Positions 8,259 to 17,368 of a stretch of DNA of 64,000 bases are shown piece by piece. Below the pieces are notes generated by a model. It had not been told where the DNA came from. It did no database searches and was given only the letters and a program-made list of their open reading frames with translations. A program made the translations under genes and the position numbers. The stretch is from NCBI RefSeq assembly GCF_014646515.1, contig NZ_BMNK01000008.1:62001-126000 (forward strand), read 5' to 3'. Source of the DNA: Nonomuraea glycinis. Lineage in GTDB: Bacteria; Actinomycetota; Actinomycetes; Streptosporangiales; Streptosporangiaceae. Position 1 is the first letter of the stretch; every line of letters begins with the position of its first letter.

Positions 8259-9061
8259 CCGCGATCACCACCCCCCTGCCCGCCCTGCCCAGGAGGGTGA
8301 GTCCAGGGGCCACGGTCAGGCAGACGCTGACGCTGGCCTGGCGCAGCCTGGTGCAGATCAAGCACAACCCCTGGGAGTTGCTCGACCTCTCCATCCAGCC
8401 GATCATGTTCCTGCTGCTGTTCACGTACGTGTTCGGCGGCGCCATCTCCGGCTCGACCGGTGACTACCTGCAGTTCGCGCTGCCCGGTCTGCTCGTCCAG
8501 AACGCGCTGTTCTACACCCTGTCCACGGCGATCGGCCTCAACACCGACATCACCAAGGGCGTCTTCGACCGGCTGCGCAGCCTGCCGATCGCGCGCACGG
8601 CGCCGCTGGCCGGGCGGATCATCGCCGACACGTTCAAGCAGGTGTGGGCGTTCGCGCTGCTCGTCGGGTTCGGCATGGTGCTCGGCTTCAGGATCTCCAC
8701 CGGCGTGGCCGGCCTGCTCGGGGCGCTGGCCCTGCTGGTGATCGTGGCGCTGGCCATGTCGTGGATGTCGGTGCTGATCGGGCTCAAGGCGTCCAGCCCC
8801 GAGAAGGTGCAGATGATCGCTTTCTCGGTGATGATGCCGCTGACGTTCACCAGCAGCGCGCTGGTGTCGCCCGACACCTTCCCCGGCTGGCTGCGGGCCT
8901 GGTCCGACGTCAACCCGGTGACCCATCTGTCCGACGCGATCCGCGGGCTGCTGATCGGCGGCGAGGTGGCCGGCTCGGCCATGATCTCGCTGCTGTGGTC
9001 GGCGGGCTTCGTCGTAGTGTTCGCCCCGCTGGCGATCAGAGTCTTCCGCAGCCGCGTCTGA
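8255..9061 (+). CDS. DrrB-type ABC-2 permease
   Basis: 268 aa with six predicted membrane segments. It starts within the stop of the ATPase gene (ATGA). The N-terminal cytosolic segment (TLTLAWRSLVQIKHNPWELLDL) and IMFLLLFTYVFGGAISG, followed by LPGLLVQNALF, are standard for ABC2_membrane DrrB-like permeases. FTSSALVSPDTFPGWLRAW and NPVTHLSDAIRGLL near the C-terminus are also family hallmarks. With the preceding ATPase it forms a simple two-gene exporter. The substrate is unknown. It converges with the AfsR-like gene 6 bp away. Confidence 0.92.
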   Translation: MTAITTPLPALPRRVSPGATVRQTLTLAWRSLVQIKHNPWELLDLSIQPIMFLLLFTYVFGGAISGSTGDYLQFALPGLLVQNALFYTLSTAIGLNTDITKGVFDRLRSLPIARTAPLAGRIIADTFKQVWAFALLVGFGMVLGFRISTGVAGLLGALALLVIVALAMSWMSVLIGLKASSPEKVQMIAFSVMMPLTFTSSALVSPDTFPGWLRAWSDVNPVTHLSDAIRGLLIGGEVAGSAMISLLWSAGFVVVFAPLAIRVFRSRV

Positions 9062-9067
9062 CCGGGG

Positions 9068-12000
9068 TCACGTGCGCAGCGCGAGCGCGACGACGTCGTC
9101 CTGGTCCATCCCCCGGCCGCGTTCGAGGTGACGGAGAAACTCCCGATCCCCGAGCGCGGCCTTCGCGTCGGCGGTGAGCCGTACATGGTCGAAGTCCACC
9201 ACCGCCGCGATGCCCTTGATCACCTCCGCGCCACCGAGCAGCGCCGCGGCCTCCTCCGCCCGTCCGTGCGCGAGGGCCAGCCCCGCGCAGGCGATGACGG
9301 CGATCCCGGTGAGCTGGGCGTCCCCCACCTCGGTCGCCTGCTTCAACGCCAGCGTGAGCAGCCGCCGCGCCCCATCGAGATCACCTTCCTGTACGGCGAG
9401 CAGGCCGAGCGAGGAGTTGACGGCCGAAATCATCTGGACCGGGACGGCGACGCTCGCGTCCATCATGCTCAGGGCCCGCGCGTAGTGCTCGCGGGCGCTT
9501 CCCAGGTCGCCGTCCTGTCTGGCGAACTCGCCCCAGACCGCCAGGATCCCCGCCTCGCCGAGCTGGTCACCACTGTCGGCCGCCACCTGGGCGATGTCGC
9601 GCAGCAGCCGCTCGGCCTCGGCGCGGCGGCCCAGCAGGTTGAGGCCGAGCGCCAGCCTGGCCCGCATGTACGCGGTGTCCTCCAGCGCGCCGAGCGCGTC
9701 GACCAGCTCCAGGGCCTCCCGCATCACCTCGATGCCGAGCTCGGACTCGCCACGCAGCAAGTGCACGTCGGACAGGGTCGCGAGCGCGGTGGCGGCGCCC
9801 CATCGGTCGCCGATCGTCCGATAGCCGTCGAGCGCGGTCAGGGTCTCCCGCTCACCCTGCTCAATGCGCCCGGCTGAATAGTGCGTCAGCCCGCGCAGCA
9901 GCATCCCGGTGGCGACCACCCACGGGTCGGGGTGCCCGGACATCTCCGCCACCAGCGCCTCCGACTGCGGCGCGCCCCCGCCGGACAGCACGAACATGGG
10001 CCCGGCCAGCGCCACCAGCGGATGCGGCGCCACCTCCGGCGAGCGCAGCTCCCGCATCTCCGTCAGCATGACCATCGCCTCCTCCCACGACAGGAGCAGG
10101 CCGACCCCGTTGAGCACGTGTATCGCCAGATTCATGGCGCGCAGCGGGGCGGGACCGCCGCCCGGGACCGCGAGCGCCTCGCGTGACCGGAGCGCGCCTT
10201 CGAGCCGGTGACCGCGCAGCCACCAGTACCAGCCGAGCGCGCCGACCAGCCGCAGCGCCGGCTCGCCGGCGCCGCTCTCGATCGCCCACCGCAACGCGGT
10301 GGACAGGTTCTCGTGCTCGGCGCTCAGCTCGGCCAGCCGGTCGATCTGCTCGCCGGTACGCAACCCCGGCTCGGCGGCCTCGGCCAGCTCGGTGAAGTGA
10401 ACGGCGTGCGCCCGCCGGACGACGTCCAGCTCGCCGGACTCGTCGAGCCGTTCAGCGGCGTAGGCCCGGATCGTCTCCAGCATCCGATAACGCCCCGCGT
10501 CAAAGATCACGAACGACTTGTCCACCAGCCGGGCCAGCGACCCCAGCACGTCATGGGCGGCGCCATCGGCCGGTCCCCCCTGGAACCGCTCGTCGGTGGC
10601 ATCGGAAGGTCCGTCCTGAAGACGCTCGACCGTGGCGTCGGCGCGTCGGCTCCGCAGGCGCTCGTCGGTGGCGGCGTGGAGGTGTTCGATCGAGTCGAGG
10701 GTGGCGCCGCCCGCGAACACCGACAGCCGCCGGCCCAGCGTCCGCTCCTCCTCGTCCAGCAGATTCCAGCTCCACTCGACGACGGCGCGGAGCGTCTGGT
10801 GGCGCGCCTGGGCGGTGCGGCTCCCCGAGCTGAGCAGCCGGAACCTGCCCTCCCGCGCCCCCAGCCGGGCGGCGATCTCCTCGGCGGTCAGCGAGCGCAG
10901 CCGGGCGGCGGCCAGCTCGATGGCGAGCGGCAGCCCGTCCAGCGCCCGGCAGATGGCGACGACCGGCCCGGCGTCCTGCCGTACCCGATAACCGGGCCGT
11001 ACGGCGGCGGCCCGGTCGGCGAAGAGCCGCACGGCGGGGTAGCCGGCGGCGTCGGCCGGGTCGGCGCCGGCCGGTGGCAGGCCGAGCGGCGGCAGCGTCC
11101 AGGTGACCTCACCGGTGATGCCGAGCGGCTCCCGGCTGGTGGCCAGGATCCGGACGTCCGGGCAGTCGGCGAGCACCTGGTCGGCGACCCGCGCCGCCTG
11201 CTCCACGATGTGCTCGCAGTTGTCCAGCACGATCAGCAGCCGCTTGCCGCGCAGCGCCCTGACCAGGCGTTCGAACGGGTCCCGCGGCAGGGAGGCCAGC
11301 GGCAGCGGCCGGCCGTCGCGCAGATCGAGCGCGCTCAGCAGGCTCTGCACCAGCCCTGTCTCGTCGCTCACGGAGGCCAGCTCGGCCAGCCACACCCCGT
11401 CGGGCATGGTCGCGGCCACGGCCTCCGCGACCTCCGTGGCCAGCCGCGTCTTGCCCGCGCCCCCGGGCCCGATCAGCGTCACCAGCCGGTGCGCGGACAG
11501 CAGATCGGCGGTGTGGTCGAGATCGTCCTCCCGTCCGACGAAGCTGGTCAGCCGCGCCCGTAAATTTCCCCGCCGCCCACCCGCCGACAACGCCCCCTCC
11601 AACCCCTGGCCGGCGTGCGGGCCGGTCGTAGGGGTGACGTCTTCTGGCGGGGGCGGGTCGTCGCGCAGCATGGTCAGGTGCAGTTCTGTCAGGCTCGGTG
11701 AGGGGTCGGCGCCGAGTTCGTCGCGGAAGGTGCGTCGTGCCGTCTCGTACGCGGCCAGGGCCTCCACTCGCCGGCCCGCGCCGTACAGGGCTCTCATCCG
11801 TTGTGCGTGCAGGCGCTCGCGCAGCGGGTGCGCGGTCAGCAGGCCGGAGAGCTCGTCGATGAGGCCGGCGGGCCGGCCGAGCAGCAGCTCGGCCTCGATG
11901 CGGTCCTCGGCCACCGACAGCCGCCCGCTCTCCAGCCGGGCGACGTCGGCGGCGAGCCCCGCGCCCGCCAGCTCCGCCGGCACCGGACCGCGCCACAGCG

Positions 12001-12418
12001 CGAGCGCCTCCCGCAGGGTGGCGGCAGCCGTGCGGGCGTCACCGGCCGCCAGCGCCGCCTGACCCGCACGCGCGAGAAGCGCGAATCTGCGTACGTCGAC
12101 CTGGTCGGGTCCGGCCGCCAGCCGGTATCCGGCGGGTTCGGCAACCACGAGCCGGCGGGCATGATTTTTTCCCAGCGCGGAGCGTAGCCGTGAGATCAGC
12201 GCCTGCAGCGCGTTGCCGACGCCCGACGGCACCTGCTCGTCCCAAATCCCGGCGATCAGCCGCTCGACCGGAACAGTCCGGCCCGCGTCGAGAACGAGCA
12301 GGCCAAGCAAGGTCCGCAGCCGCTGCCCCGCGATCTCCACGACCTCGCCGTCTCGGCGAACCTCGAGCGGGCCGAGGATGGCGAAGGTCAGGCTTGGGTC
12401 CGAACTCACCCGCTCCAT
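9068..12418 (-). CDS. AfsR/SARP-like BTAD-STAND-TPR transcriptional regulator
   Basis: I take the ATG at 12418 (MERVSSDPSLTFAILGPLEV) over the open frame to 12457, giving 1116 aa. The order is a winged-helix DNA-binding domain (about 10-95), a bacterial transcriptional activation domain (100-245), and a STAND/NB-ARC ATPase with Walker A GPGGAGKTR (about 317-325) and Walker B RLLIVLDNCEH (about 392). The C-terminal half is TPR-like and helical. Such regulators often control nearby secondary-metabolism or export genes. The convergent DrrAB-type exporter and the divergent PEBP gene are the closest candidates. A three-copy 12-residue repeat interrupts the region after the ATPase. Confidence 0.9.
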   Translation of the reverse strand: MERVSSDPSLTFAILGPLEVRRDGEVVEIAGQRLRTLLGLLVLDAGRTVPVERLIAGIWDEQVPSGVGNALQALISRLRSALGKNHARRLVVAEPAGYRLAAGPDQVDVRRFALLARAGQAALAAGDARTAAATLREALALWRGPVPAELAGAGLAADVARLESGRLSVAEDRIEAELLLGRPAGLIDELSGLLTAHPLRERLHAQRMRALYGAGRRVEALAAYETARRTFRDELGADPSPSLTELHLTMLRDDPPPPEDVTPTTGPHAGQGLEGALSAGGRRGNLRARLTSFVGREDDLDHTADLLSAHRLVTLIGPGGAGKTRLATEVAEAVAATMPDGVWLAELASVSDETGLVQSLLSALDLRDGRPLPLASLPRDPFERLVRALRGKRLLIVLDNCEHIVEQAARVADQVLADCPDVRILATSREPLGITGEVTWTLPPLGLPPAGADPADAAGYPAVRLFADRAAAVRPGYRVRQDAGPVVAICRALDGLPLAIELAAARLRSLTAEEIAARLGAREGRFRLLSSGSRTAQARHQTLRAVVEWSWNLLDEEERTLGRRLSVFAGGATLDSIEHLHAATDERLRSRRADATVERLQDGPSDATDERFQGGPADGAAHDVLGSLARLVDKSFVIFDAGRYRMLETIRAYAAERLDESGELDVVRRAHAVHFTELAEAAEPGLRTGEQIDRLAELSAEHENLSTALRWAIESGAGEPALRLVGALGWYWWLRGHRLEGALRSREALAVPGGGPAPLRAMNLAIHVLNGVGLLLSWEEAMVMLTEMRELRSPEVAPHPLVALAGPMFVLSGGGAPQSEALVAEMSGHPDPWVVATGMLLRGLTHYSAGRIEQGERETLTALDGYRTIGDRWGAATALATLSDVHLLRGESELGIEVMREALELVDALGALEDTAYMRARLALGLNLLGRRAEAERLLRDIAQVAADSGDQLGEAGILAVWGEFARQDGDLGSAREHYARALSMMDASVAVPVQMISAVNSSLGLLAVQEGDLDGARRLLTLALKQATEVGDAQLTGIAVIACAGLALAHGRAEEAAALLGGAEVIKGIAAVVDFDHVRLTADAKAALGDREFLRHLERGRGMDQDDVVALALRT
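10565..10672 (-). repeat. Three 36-bp repeats inside the AfsR-like gene
   Basis: On the coding strand three 12-residue units follow each other: ATDERLRSRRAD, ATVERLQDGPSD and ATDERFQGGPAD. They form a hydrophilic insert between the ATPase winged-helix end and the helical region (LGSLARLVDKSFV). Related regulators lack such an insert at this point, including the two others in this window. Confidence 0.85.
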
Positions 12419-12511
12419 GCCTCGATTCTGACGGATTTCGCGTCCTTTACCGGCCACCGACCATCGCGAAACGGTCTTCGCAGCGCCTGGACCCGCGTAG
12501 CATCATGCGGC

Positions 12512-13081
12512 ATGGGGCTGTGTAACAACGCGAGGCGCGTGCGACACGCTGCTGTCATTGTGACAGCGGTGCTGGCGATGCTCGCCTCCACCGGTTGCAC
12601 CGCCTTCTTCGGCAGGTCCGAAGCCAGCGAGATCGCGAGGATCAACGTTTCGAGCCCGGACCTGCGCGAGGGCAAACCGCTGCCCCGCCAGCACTCCTGC
12701 AAGGGCCGCGAAGGCAGCCCGGCGCTGCGCTGGTCCAGTCAGCCTCTGTCCAAGGCGAAGTCCATCGCGATCGTCGTCGACTCCCATACTCCGTCCACCT
12801 CGGCCGTGCACTGGGTGCTCTACAACATCCCCGCCACCACGACCGAGCTGGGCCCCGATTCCGCCGAGAGCCTGCCAGAAGGCTCCAGTCAGGCGAAGGT
12901 CACCAGCAGCAAGGTCGGCTACGAGCCTCCTTGCAACGACAAGGGCACGTACCGGTTCAGCGTCTACACGCTGAGTGCGCGGGTCGACGTCCAGGAGGGC
13001 GCCTCCCTCTCGGAGATCTTGAAGAAGATCGCGGACAAGACCATCGCCCGTGGGCGGCTCACAGTTGTGGACATTGAGTGA
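12512..13081 (+). CDS. PEBP (YbhB/YbcL-type) lipoprotein
   Basis: 189 aa. A signal peptide ends in the lipobox ASTGC (Cys about 29), so the mature protein is probably lipid-anchored outside the membrane. The rest is a phosphatidylethanolamine-binding/Raf-kinase-inhibitor-like fold: SSPDLREGKPLPRQHSCKG, GSPALRWS, IVVDSHTPSTSAVHWVLYNIPA and YRFSVYTLSARVD. The biochemical role of bacterial PEBPs is poorly defined. It diverges from the AfsR-like regulator with about 93 bp between start codons, which suggests a shared control region. Confidence 0.9.
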   Translation: MGLCNNARRVRHAAVIVTAVLAMLASTGCTAFFGRSEASEIARINVSSPDLREGKPLPRQHSCKGREGSPALRWSSQPLSKAKSIAIVVDSHTPSTSAVHWVLYNIPATTTELGPDSAESLPEGSSQAKVTSSKVGYEPPCNDKGTYRFSVYTLSARVDVQEGASLSEILKKIADKTIARGRLTVVDIE

Positions 13082-13264
13082 AAATCCGAATACTGCACGT
13101 GTTAGTGGTTACCAATTCTTCACTTAGGGTGTGACAACGCTCATAGTGGTCCGACAGAATCAGATCAAATTGTTAGGTGCTGGTGATCACAGGGGGCAGG
13201 TCGCGTCGATGGCCGCGCGATCTCACCGGCGCCACAGGGAGGCCATGGCTTTGAGGGTGGTGCA

Positions 13265-14902
13265 ATGATCGCGGTCGTCGTGAGCTTGGTCGCTGTCGTG
13301 CTCCTCGTGCTCGTCGTCGTGGCACTGGGCATGCGTTCCATGAATCGCCGGGAGAGTTCGCTCCCTCCCGAGCGGCTGAAGGAGATGGCTGAGAAGGAAG
13401 GGCTGACCCACGCGCGCTCGACGGACGAGTTCGCCGCATCGGAGCCCAAGATGAGCAAGTTCAGCCCGGACTTCAGCCCTATCGACGAGCGCAAGGCCAA
13501 ACCTGTGCGCACCGGCCAGCGTGGCAAGCGTGGCGTGGACGAATGGGGCAACCCCCACTCTGATGACGAGGACGAGGAGTTCTGGGCCAACATCCGCAGC
13601 GACGCCGAGGAGGGTGGTTTCGGCGCCGGCGGCACGGTCGCCGCTCGTAAGGGCGCTTCCCGCCCCGTCGATCGTCAACGGCCCGCCGATCAGCCCGGCG
13701 GAGGCGAGCGCCCCGGTGCGGCAGAGCGCGAGCGGCCCGCGGCCCGAACCGAGCGTCCCGGCCCGGCGGAGCAGCGTGAGCGGCCCGCGGCCCGGGCCGA
13801 ACGTCCCAGCCCGGCAGAGCGTGAGCGCCCCGCGGCCCGGGCCGAACGCCCCGGCCCGGCAGAGCGTGACCGGCCGGCCGCCCGGCCCGCCCGCAGGAGC
13901 AGGCGTGAGCCCGTCGCCGCCGACCCGAACGCGGCGACCGTACAGGCGCCGCTTCCCCAGCGCCCCGCGAAGGCTCCGGCTCCCGCCGCCGCCGCCGCCG
14001 GACTGGCGGACCTGGTCGAGCCGGTGCAGCAGCGCCCCGCGCAGTCCAGCGGTCAGCTGGCGGACCAGCGCACGGTGACGTTCGCCGCCCCGACCGCCGA
14101 CGTGATGAGCATCCTGGGCGCCGGCGCCCAGTCGGTGCCGCCGACCCGGCCCGACCCGCTGCGGACCGGCGGCTCCTCCCCCGCGAGCCCCGCGGCGCAG
14201 AGCCAGTCCCTGTCGAACAACGGCCAGCCCGCCTCCGGCGGCGACTCGCGTTACCGGTCGGTGTCCAGCAACGGCTCTCCCGGCAGCGGTTCCTTCCCTG
14301 CGGTGCACCCGGCGTCCAGCGGCTCCTTCCCGGCCGTGCCCGCCGCGCCCCTGCACGGCGCACCGACCAGCGACCCGTTCCCCGCCTACACCGGCGGCGG
14401 CACCGGCCCGCTCGACCCCAACTGGTCCGGCACGCCGGCCACCACGTCCGGCTCCTGGGCGGCCTCCCCCGACATCCTCGACGACCCCGCCCCCACCGGC
14501 TCGACGCCGAGCGGGTCCTGGCCCGCGTTCGAGCCCGTGCCCGCACCCACCTATCCCAGCTCCTACGAGGTGCGTCCCGGCTGGGCCGTGGCCGACGACT
14601 CCGACCCGCTGACCGGCCCCTCCCCCGCCGCCGGCACGCCCACGGCGCCGGCCAGGACCGTCTCCGCCTATGACGACGTGCTGTCGGCCCCGTCGCCCGT
14701 TCAGCAGCCCGCCGGCCAGCCGTACGCCTACGAGACCGGCGCCTACACCGTGGCCGCGTGGCCGGAGCAGCCCGCCGCGGCCGCCGGCACCTGGCCCGGC
14801 TACAACGCGGCCGCCGAGTCCGGCACGGGCAGCGCTACAGAGCAGACCGGCGGCCACCGCCGGACGACACCGGAGCAGGAGTTCCCCGACTACTACCGTT
14901 GA
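13265..14902 (+). CDS. Single-pass membrane protein with Pro/Arg-rich cytoplasmic tail
   Basis: 545 aa, ATG start with GAGGG upstream. Residues 2-22 form one hydrophobic helix (VVVSLVAVVLLVLVVVALGM). Next comes a conserved-looking charged segment (LPPERLKEMAEKEGLTHARS, EPKMSKFSPDFSPIDERKAK, DEWGNPHSDDEDEEFWANI). Residues 154-208 carry a 15-residue repeat, and the remainder is Pro/Ser/Gly/Ala-rich and probably disordered. I recognise no enzymatic domain. The first 120 residues are the part most likely to be conserved among actinobacteria. The 183 bp upstream are comparatively AT-rich; GTGACA-N18-CAGAAT near 13131-13160 is a possible but weak promoter. Confidence 0.8.
   Translation: MIAVVVSLVAVVLLVLVVVALGMRSMNRRESSLPPERLKEMAEKEGLTHARSTDEFAASEPKMSKFSPDFSPIDERKAKPVRTGQRGKRGVDEWGNPHSDDEDEEFWANIRSDAEEGGFGAGGTVAARKGASRPVDRQRPADQPGGGERPGAAERERPAARTERPGPAEQRERPAARAERPSPAERERPAARAERPGPAERDRPAARPARRSRREPVAADPNAATVQAPLPQRPAKAPAPAAAAAGLADLVEPVQQRPAQSSGQLADQRTVTFAAPTADVMSILGAGAQSVPPTRPDPLRTGGSSPASPAAQSQSLSNNGQPASGGDSRYRSVSSNGSPGSGSFPAVHPASSGSFPAVPAAPLHGAPTSDPFPAYTGGGTGPLDPNWSGTPATTSGSWAASPDILDDPAPTGSTPSGSWPAFEPVPAPTYPSSYEVRPGWAVADDSDPLTGPSPAAGTPTAPARTVSAYDDVLSAPSPVQQPAGQPYAYETGAYTVAAWPEQPAAAAGTWPGYNAAAESGTGSATEQTGGHRRTTPEQEFPDYYR
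13727..13886 (+). repeat. 45-bp coding repeats (RERPAARAERPGPAE units)
   Basis: About three and a half copies of a 15-16 residue unit (RERPAARTERPGPAEQ, RERPAARAERPSPAE, RERPAARAERPGPAE, RDRPAARPAR) lie in the cytoplasmic tail of the membrane-anchored protein. The copies are nearly identical at DNA level, which indicates recent expansion. Confidence 0.85.
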
Positions 14903-14939
14903 TCGGCGCGACGTCGAGCGACACGACGGGCAAGGCATA

Positions 14940-14951
14940 GTTTTGCAAAAC
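14940..14951. promoter_or_regulatory. Palindrome GTTTTGCAAAAC upstream of the SulP-carbonic anhydrase gene
   Basis: This perfect 12-bp AT-centred palindrome stands out in GC-rich DNA about 50 bp before the next start codon. ACGGG and CCCGT flank it as weaker outer arms. It is a candidate operator; the regulator is unknown. Confidence 0.4.
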
Positions 14952-15000
14952 CCGTTGTCCGCGTCTTAAACACAACCGGGTCGGCACTAGGGTTTGCACC

Positions 15001-17214
15001 ATGACCCGCGTGACCGACAGTAGCGCCCTGAGTACTCTCAGGCACGACGTGCCCGCCTCGCTCGTGGTCTTCCTCGTCGCGGTGCCCCTCTCCCTGGGCG
15101 TCGCGATGGCCTCGGGGGCCCCTCTCGCCGCTGGACTGATCGCCGCCGTGGTCGGCGGCATCGTGGCGGGCGCGCTGGGCGGCTCGGCCGTTCAGGTGAG
15201 CGGGCCCGCGGCCGGTCTGTCCCTGGTCGTCGCCGACCTGGTGCAGACGTACGGCTGGCGAGCGACCTGCATGATCACCCTGCTCGCGGGAGCGGTGCAG
15301 CTGCTGCTGGGGGTGTTCAGGGCGGCGAGGGCGGCGCTGGCCGTCTCCCCCGCGGTCGTGCACGGCATGCTGGCGGGCGTCGGCGTGGTCATCGCCCTGT
15401 CCCAGCTGCACATCGTGCTGGGCGGCAGCCCGCAGCGTTCGGCGCTGGCCAACCTGATCGAGCTGCCCCGCCAGCTCGCCGAGCTGCACGGTCACAAGAT
15501 CGCGGTGGGTCTGCTCACGATCGGGGTGCTGGCCGTCTGGCTGCGGATGCCCAAACCGGTCAAGGCGGTGCCCGCGCCGCTGGCGGCGCTGCTCATCGCC
15601 TCGGCCAGCGCCTGGGGTTTCGGCTGGGACGTCACCCGCATCGACCTGTCCGGCACCTTCACCGAGTGGGCCTTCCCCGTGCTGCCGCAGGGAGACTGGC
15701 ATCTGATCATGGCCTCGGTGCTGCTCGTGGCGCTGCTGGCCGGGGTCGAGTCGCTGCTGTGCTCGGTCGCGGTCGACAGCATGCACACCGGCCCCCGCGC
15801 CGATCTGGACCAGGAGCTGGCCGGGCAGGGCGTGGCCAACATGGTCGCCGGGGCGCTGGGCGGCCTGCCGCTGGCGGGTGTGATCGTCCGCAGCACCGCG
15901 AACGCGCGCGCGGGCGCGCGCAGCCGGGCCTCGACGATCCTGCACGGCGTGTGGGTGCTGGTGTTCGCGATCGGCTTCGGCTGGACGATCCAGCTGATCC
16001 CGGTGGAGGCGCTGGCGGCGCTGCTGGTGTTCATCGGCGTGCAGATGGTCAATCTCGGCCACATCAAGAAGGTGCACGGCCACGGCGAGGTGCCCGCCTA
16101 CTTCGTGACGATGGCGGGCGTGATCTTCCTCGGGCTGGCCGAGGGCGTGCTGTTCGGTCTGGCCCTGGCCGCGCTGCTCGCGCTGCGCCGGCTGACCTGG
16201 GTCACCGTCAAGACCCGGGTGGAGCCCGACGGCCGCCACCACGCGACGATCTCCGGCTCCCTCACCTTCCTCGGCGTGCCGCGGCTCACCCAGGACCTGC
16301 GGGCGATCCCGGCGGGGGCGGCCGTGGACCTCGACCTGGACATCGACTTCATGGACAACGCCGCCTTCGAGGCGATCCACTCCTGGCGGCAGGACCACGA
16401 GCGGCTCGGCGGCACCGTGGACATCGACGAGCTCCACGAGGAGTGGTACGCCATGGCGGTCAGCGGGGTCCGCATGTATCCCGCGAAGAACCCGGCCAGG
16501 GCGCCGGACCGCTCGTGGCTGCCGTGGGCGCACCGGCGTCGCGGCCCTGCCCACCGGGTCATGCCGCTGCACGGCAATCCCGTGCAGCCGGACTGCCAGC
16601 TCACCGCGGGCGCGCGGGAGTTTCACCGGCGTACGGCTCCGCTGGTGCGTCCCATCTTCACCGAGCTGGCCCGTAAGCAGCAGCCCACGCACCTGTTCAT
16701 CACATGCGCGGACTCCAGGGTCATGCCCAGCCTGATCACCGCCAGCGGGCCCGGGGATCTGTTCACCGTGCGCAACATCGGCAACCTGGTGCCGCGCAAG
16801 GGCTCCGAGGCGTACGACGACTCGGTCGGCGCGGCGATCGAGTACGCGACGCAGGTGCTCGGCGTGCACACGATCACGGTGTGCGGGCATTCGGGCTGCG
16901 GGGCGATGGCCGGGCTGCTCAGCGGCGGGGTGAAGGCGGGCAGCCTCCCGGCGATGCGGCGCTGGCTGCGCCATGGCAACCACAGCCTGGCCCGGTTCAT
17001 CGAGACCGAGGGCGACCGGCTGGACGGCAACGCGCTGGACACGCTCTGCCGGGTGAACGTACAACAGCAGTTGGAGAATCTGCGCACCTACCGCAAAGTG
17101 GACGAGCAGATCCGGTCCGGGCGGCTGAAGTTGGTGGGGCTCTACTTCGACATCGGCTCGGCCAGGGTGCACATGCTGCCGCCGGTGCCCTCCACGCTCT
17201 CGGTGAAGACGTGA
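15001..17214 (+). CDS. SulP anion transporter fused to beta-carbonic anhydrase
   Basis: 737 aa. The N-terminal ~390 residues form a multi-pass SulP transporter (VSGPAAGLSLVVADLV, GVESLLCSVAVDSMHTG, ALGGLPLAGVIVRSTAN). A STAS domain follows (about 406-485, DLDLDIDFMDNAAFEAIHSW). From about residue 527 comes a beta-class carbonic anhydrase with zinc-site residues C569, D571 and R573 (CADSR) and H630 and C633 (CGHSGCGA). Fusions of this type occur in other actinobacteria (Rv3273-like). They are thought to couple bicarbonate or sulfate movement to CO2 hydration. All catalytic residues that I can check are present. A strong terminator follows immediately. Confidence 0.95.
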   Translation: MTRVTDSSALSTLRHDVPASLVVFLVAVPLSLGVAMASGAPLAAGLIAAVVGGIVAGALGGSAVQVSGPAAGLSLVVADLVQTYGWRATCMITLLAGAVQLLLGVFRAARAALAVSPAVVHGMLAGVGVVIALSQLHIVLGGSPQRSALANLIELPRQLAELHGHKIAVGLLTIGVLAVWLRMPKPVKAVPAPLAALLIASASAWGFGWDVTRIDLSGTFTEWAFPVLPQGDWHLIMASVLLVALLAGVESLLCSVAVDSMHTGPRADLDQELAGQGVANMVAGALGGLPLAGVIVRSTANARAGARSRASTILHGVWVLVFAIGFGWTIQLIPVEALAALLVFIGVQMVNLGHIKKVHGHGEVPAYFVTMAGVIFLGLAEGVLFGLALAALLALRRLTWVTVKTRVEPDGRHHATISGSLTFLGVPRLTQDLRAIPAGAAVDLDLDIDFMDNAAFEAIHSWRQDHERLGGTVDIDELHEEWYAMAVSGVRMYPAKNPARAPDRSWLPWAHRRRGPAHRVMPLHGNPVQPDCQLTAGAREFHRRTAPLVRPIFTELARKQQPTHLFITCADSRVMPSLITASGPGDLFTVRNIGNLVPRKGSEAYDDSVGAAIEYATQVLGVHTITVCGHSGCGAMAGLLSGGVKAGSLPAMRRWLRHGNHSLARFIETEGDRLDGNALDTLCRVNVQQQLENLRTYRKVDEQIRSGRLKLVGLYFDIGSARVHMLPPVPSTLSVKT

Positions 17215-17249
17215 GCCCGCTTCTGCGTATTCCTCCGCAGAACGGGCTC
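17213..17249 (+). terminator. Terminator hairpin after the SulP-carbonic anhydrase gene
   Basis: GAGCCCG-C-TTCTGCG pairs with CGCAGAACGGGCTC: a 14-bp stem with one bulged C and an 8-base loop. It begins within the stop codon. There is no T-run, as is common in high-GC actinobacteria. Confidence 0.7.
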
Positions 17250-17368
17250 GTGTGCGCGGCTAGCGTCATCGGCATCCGCGAGGTCGTCCCCCATGCCCAT
17301 GGCTCGCTTCGCGGTGGGTCCTGTCTCCCAGGGGCCGGAGGGGCGGAGGTGTCGGGTGCCTTCGCCCC

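Noticed and set aside
14893..17172. 759-codon minus-strand frame opposite the SulP-carbonic anhydrase gene
   Set aside because: Antisense shadow of a strongly coding gene. The His/Arg/Gln/Gly-rich composition is typical of high-GC antisense frames.
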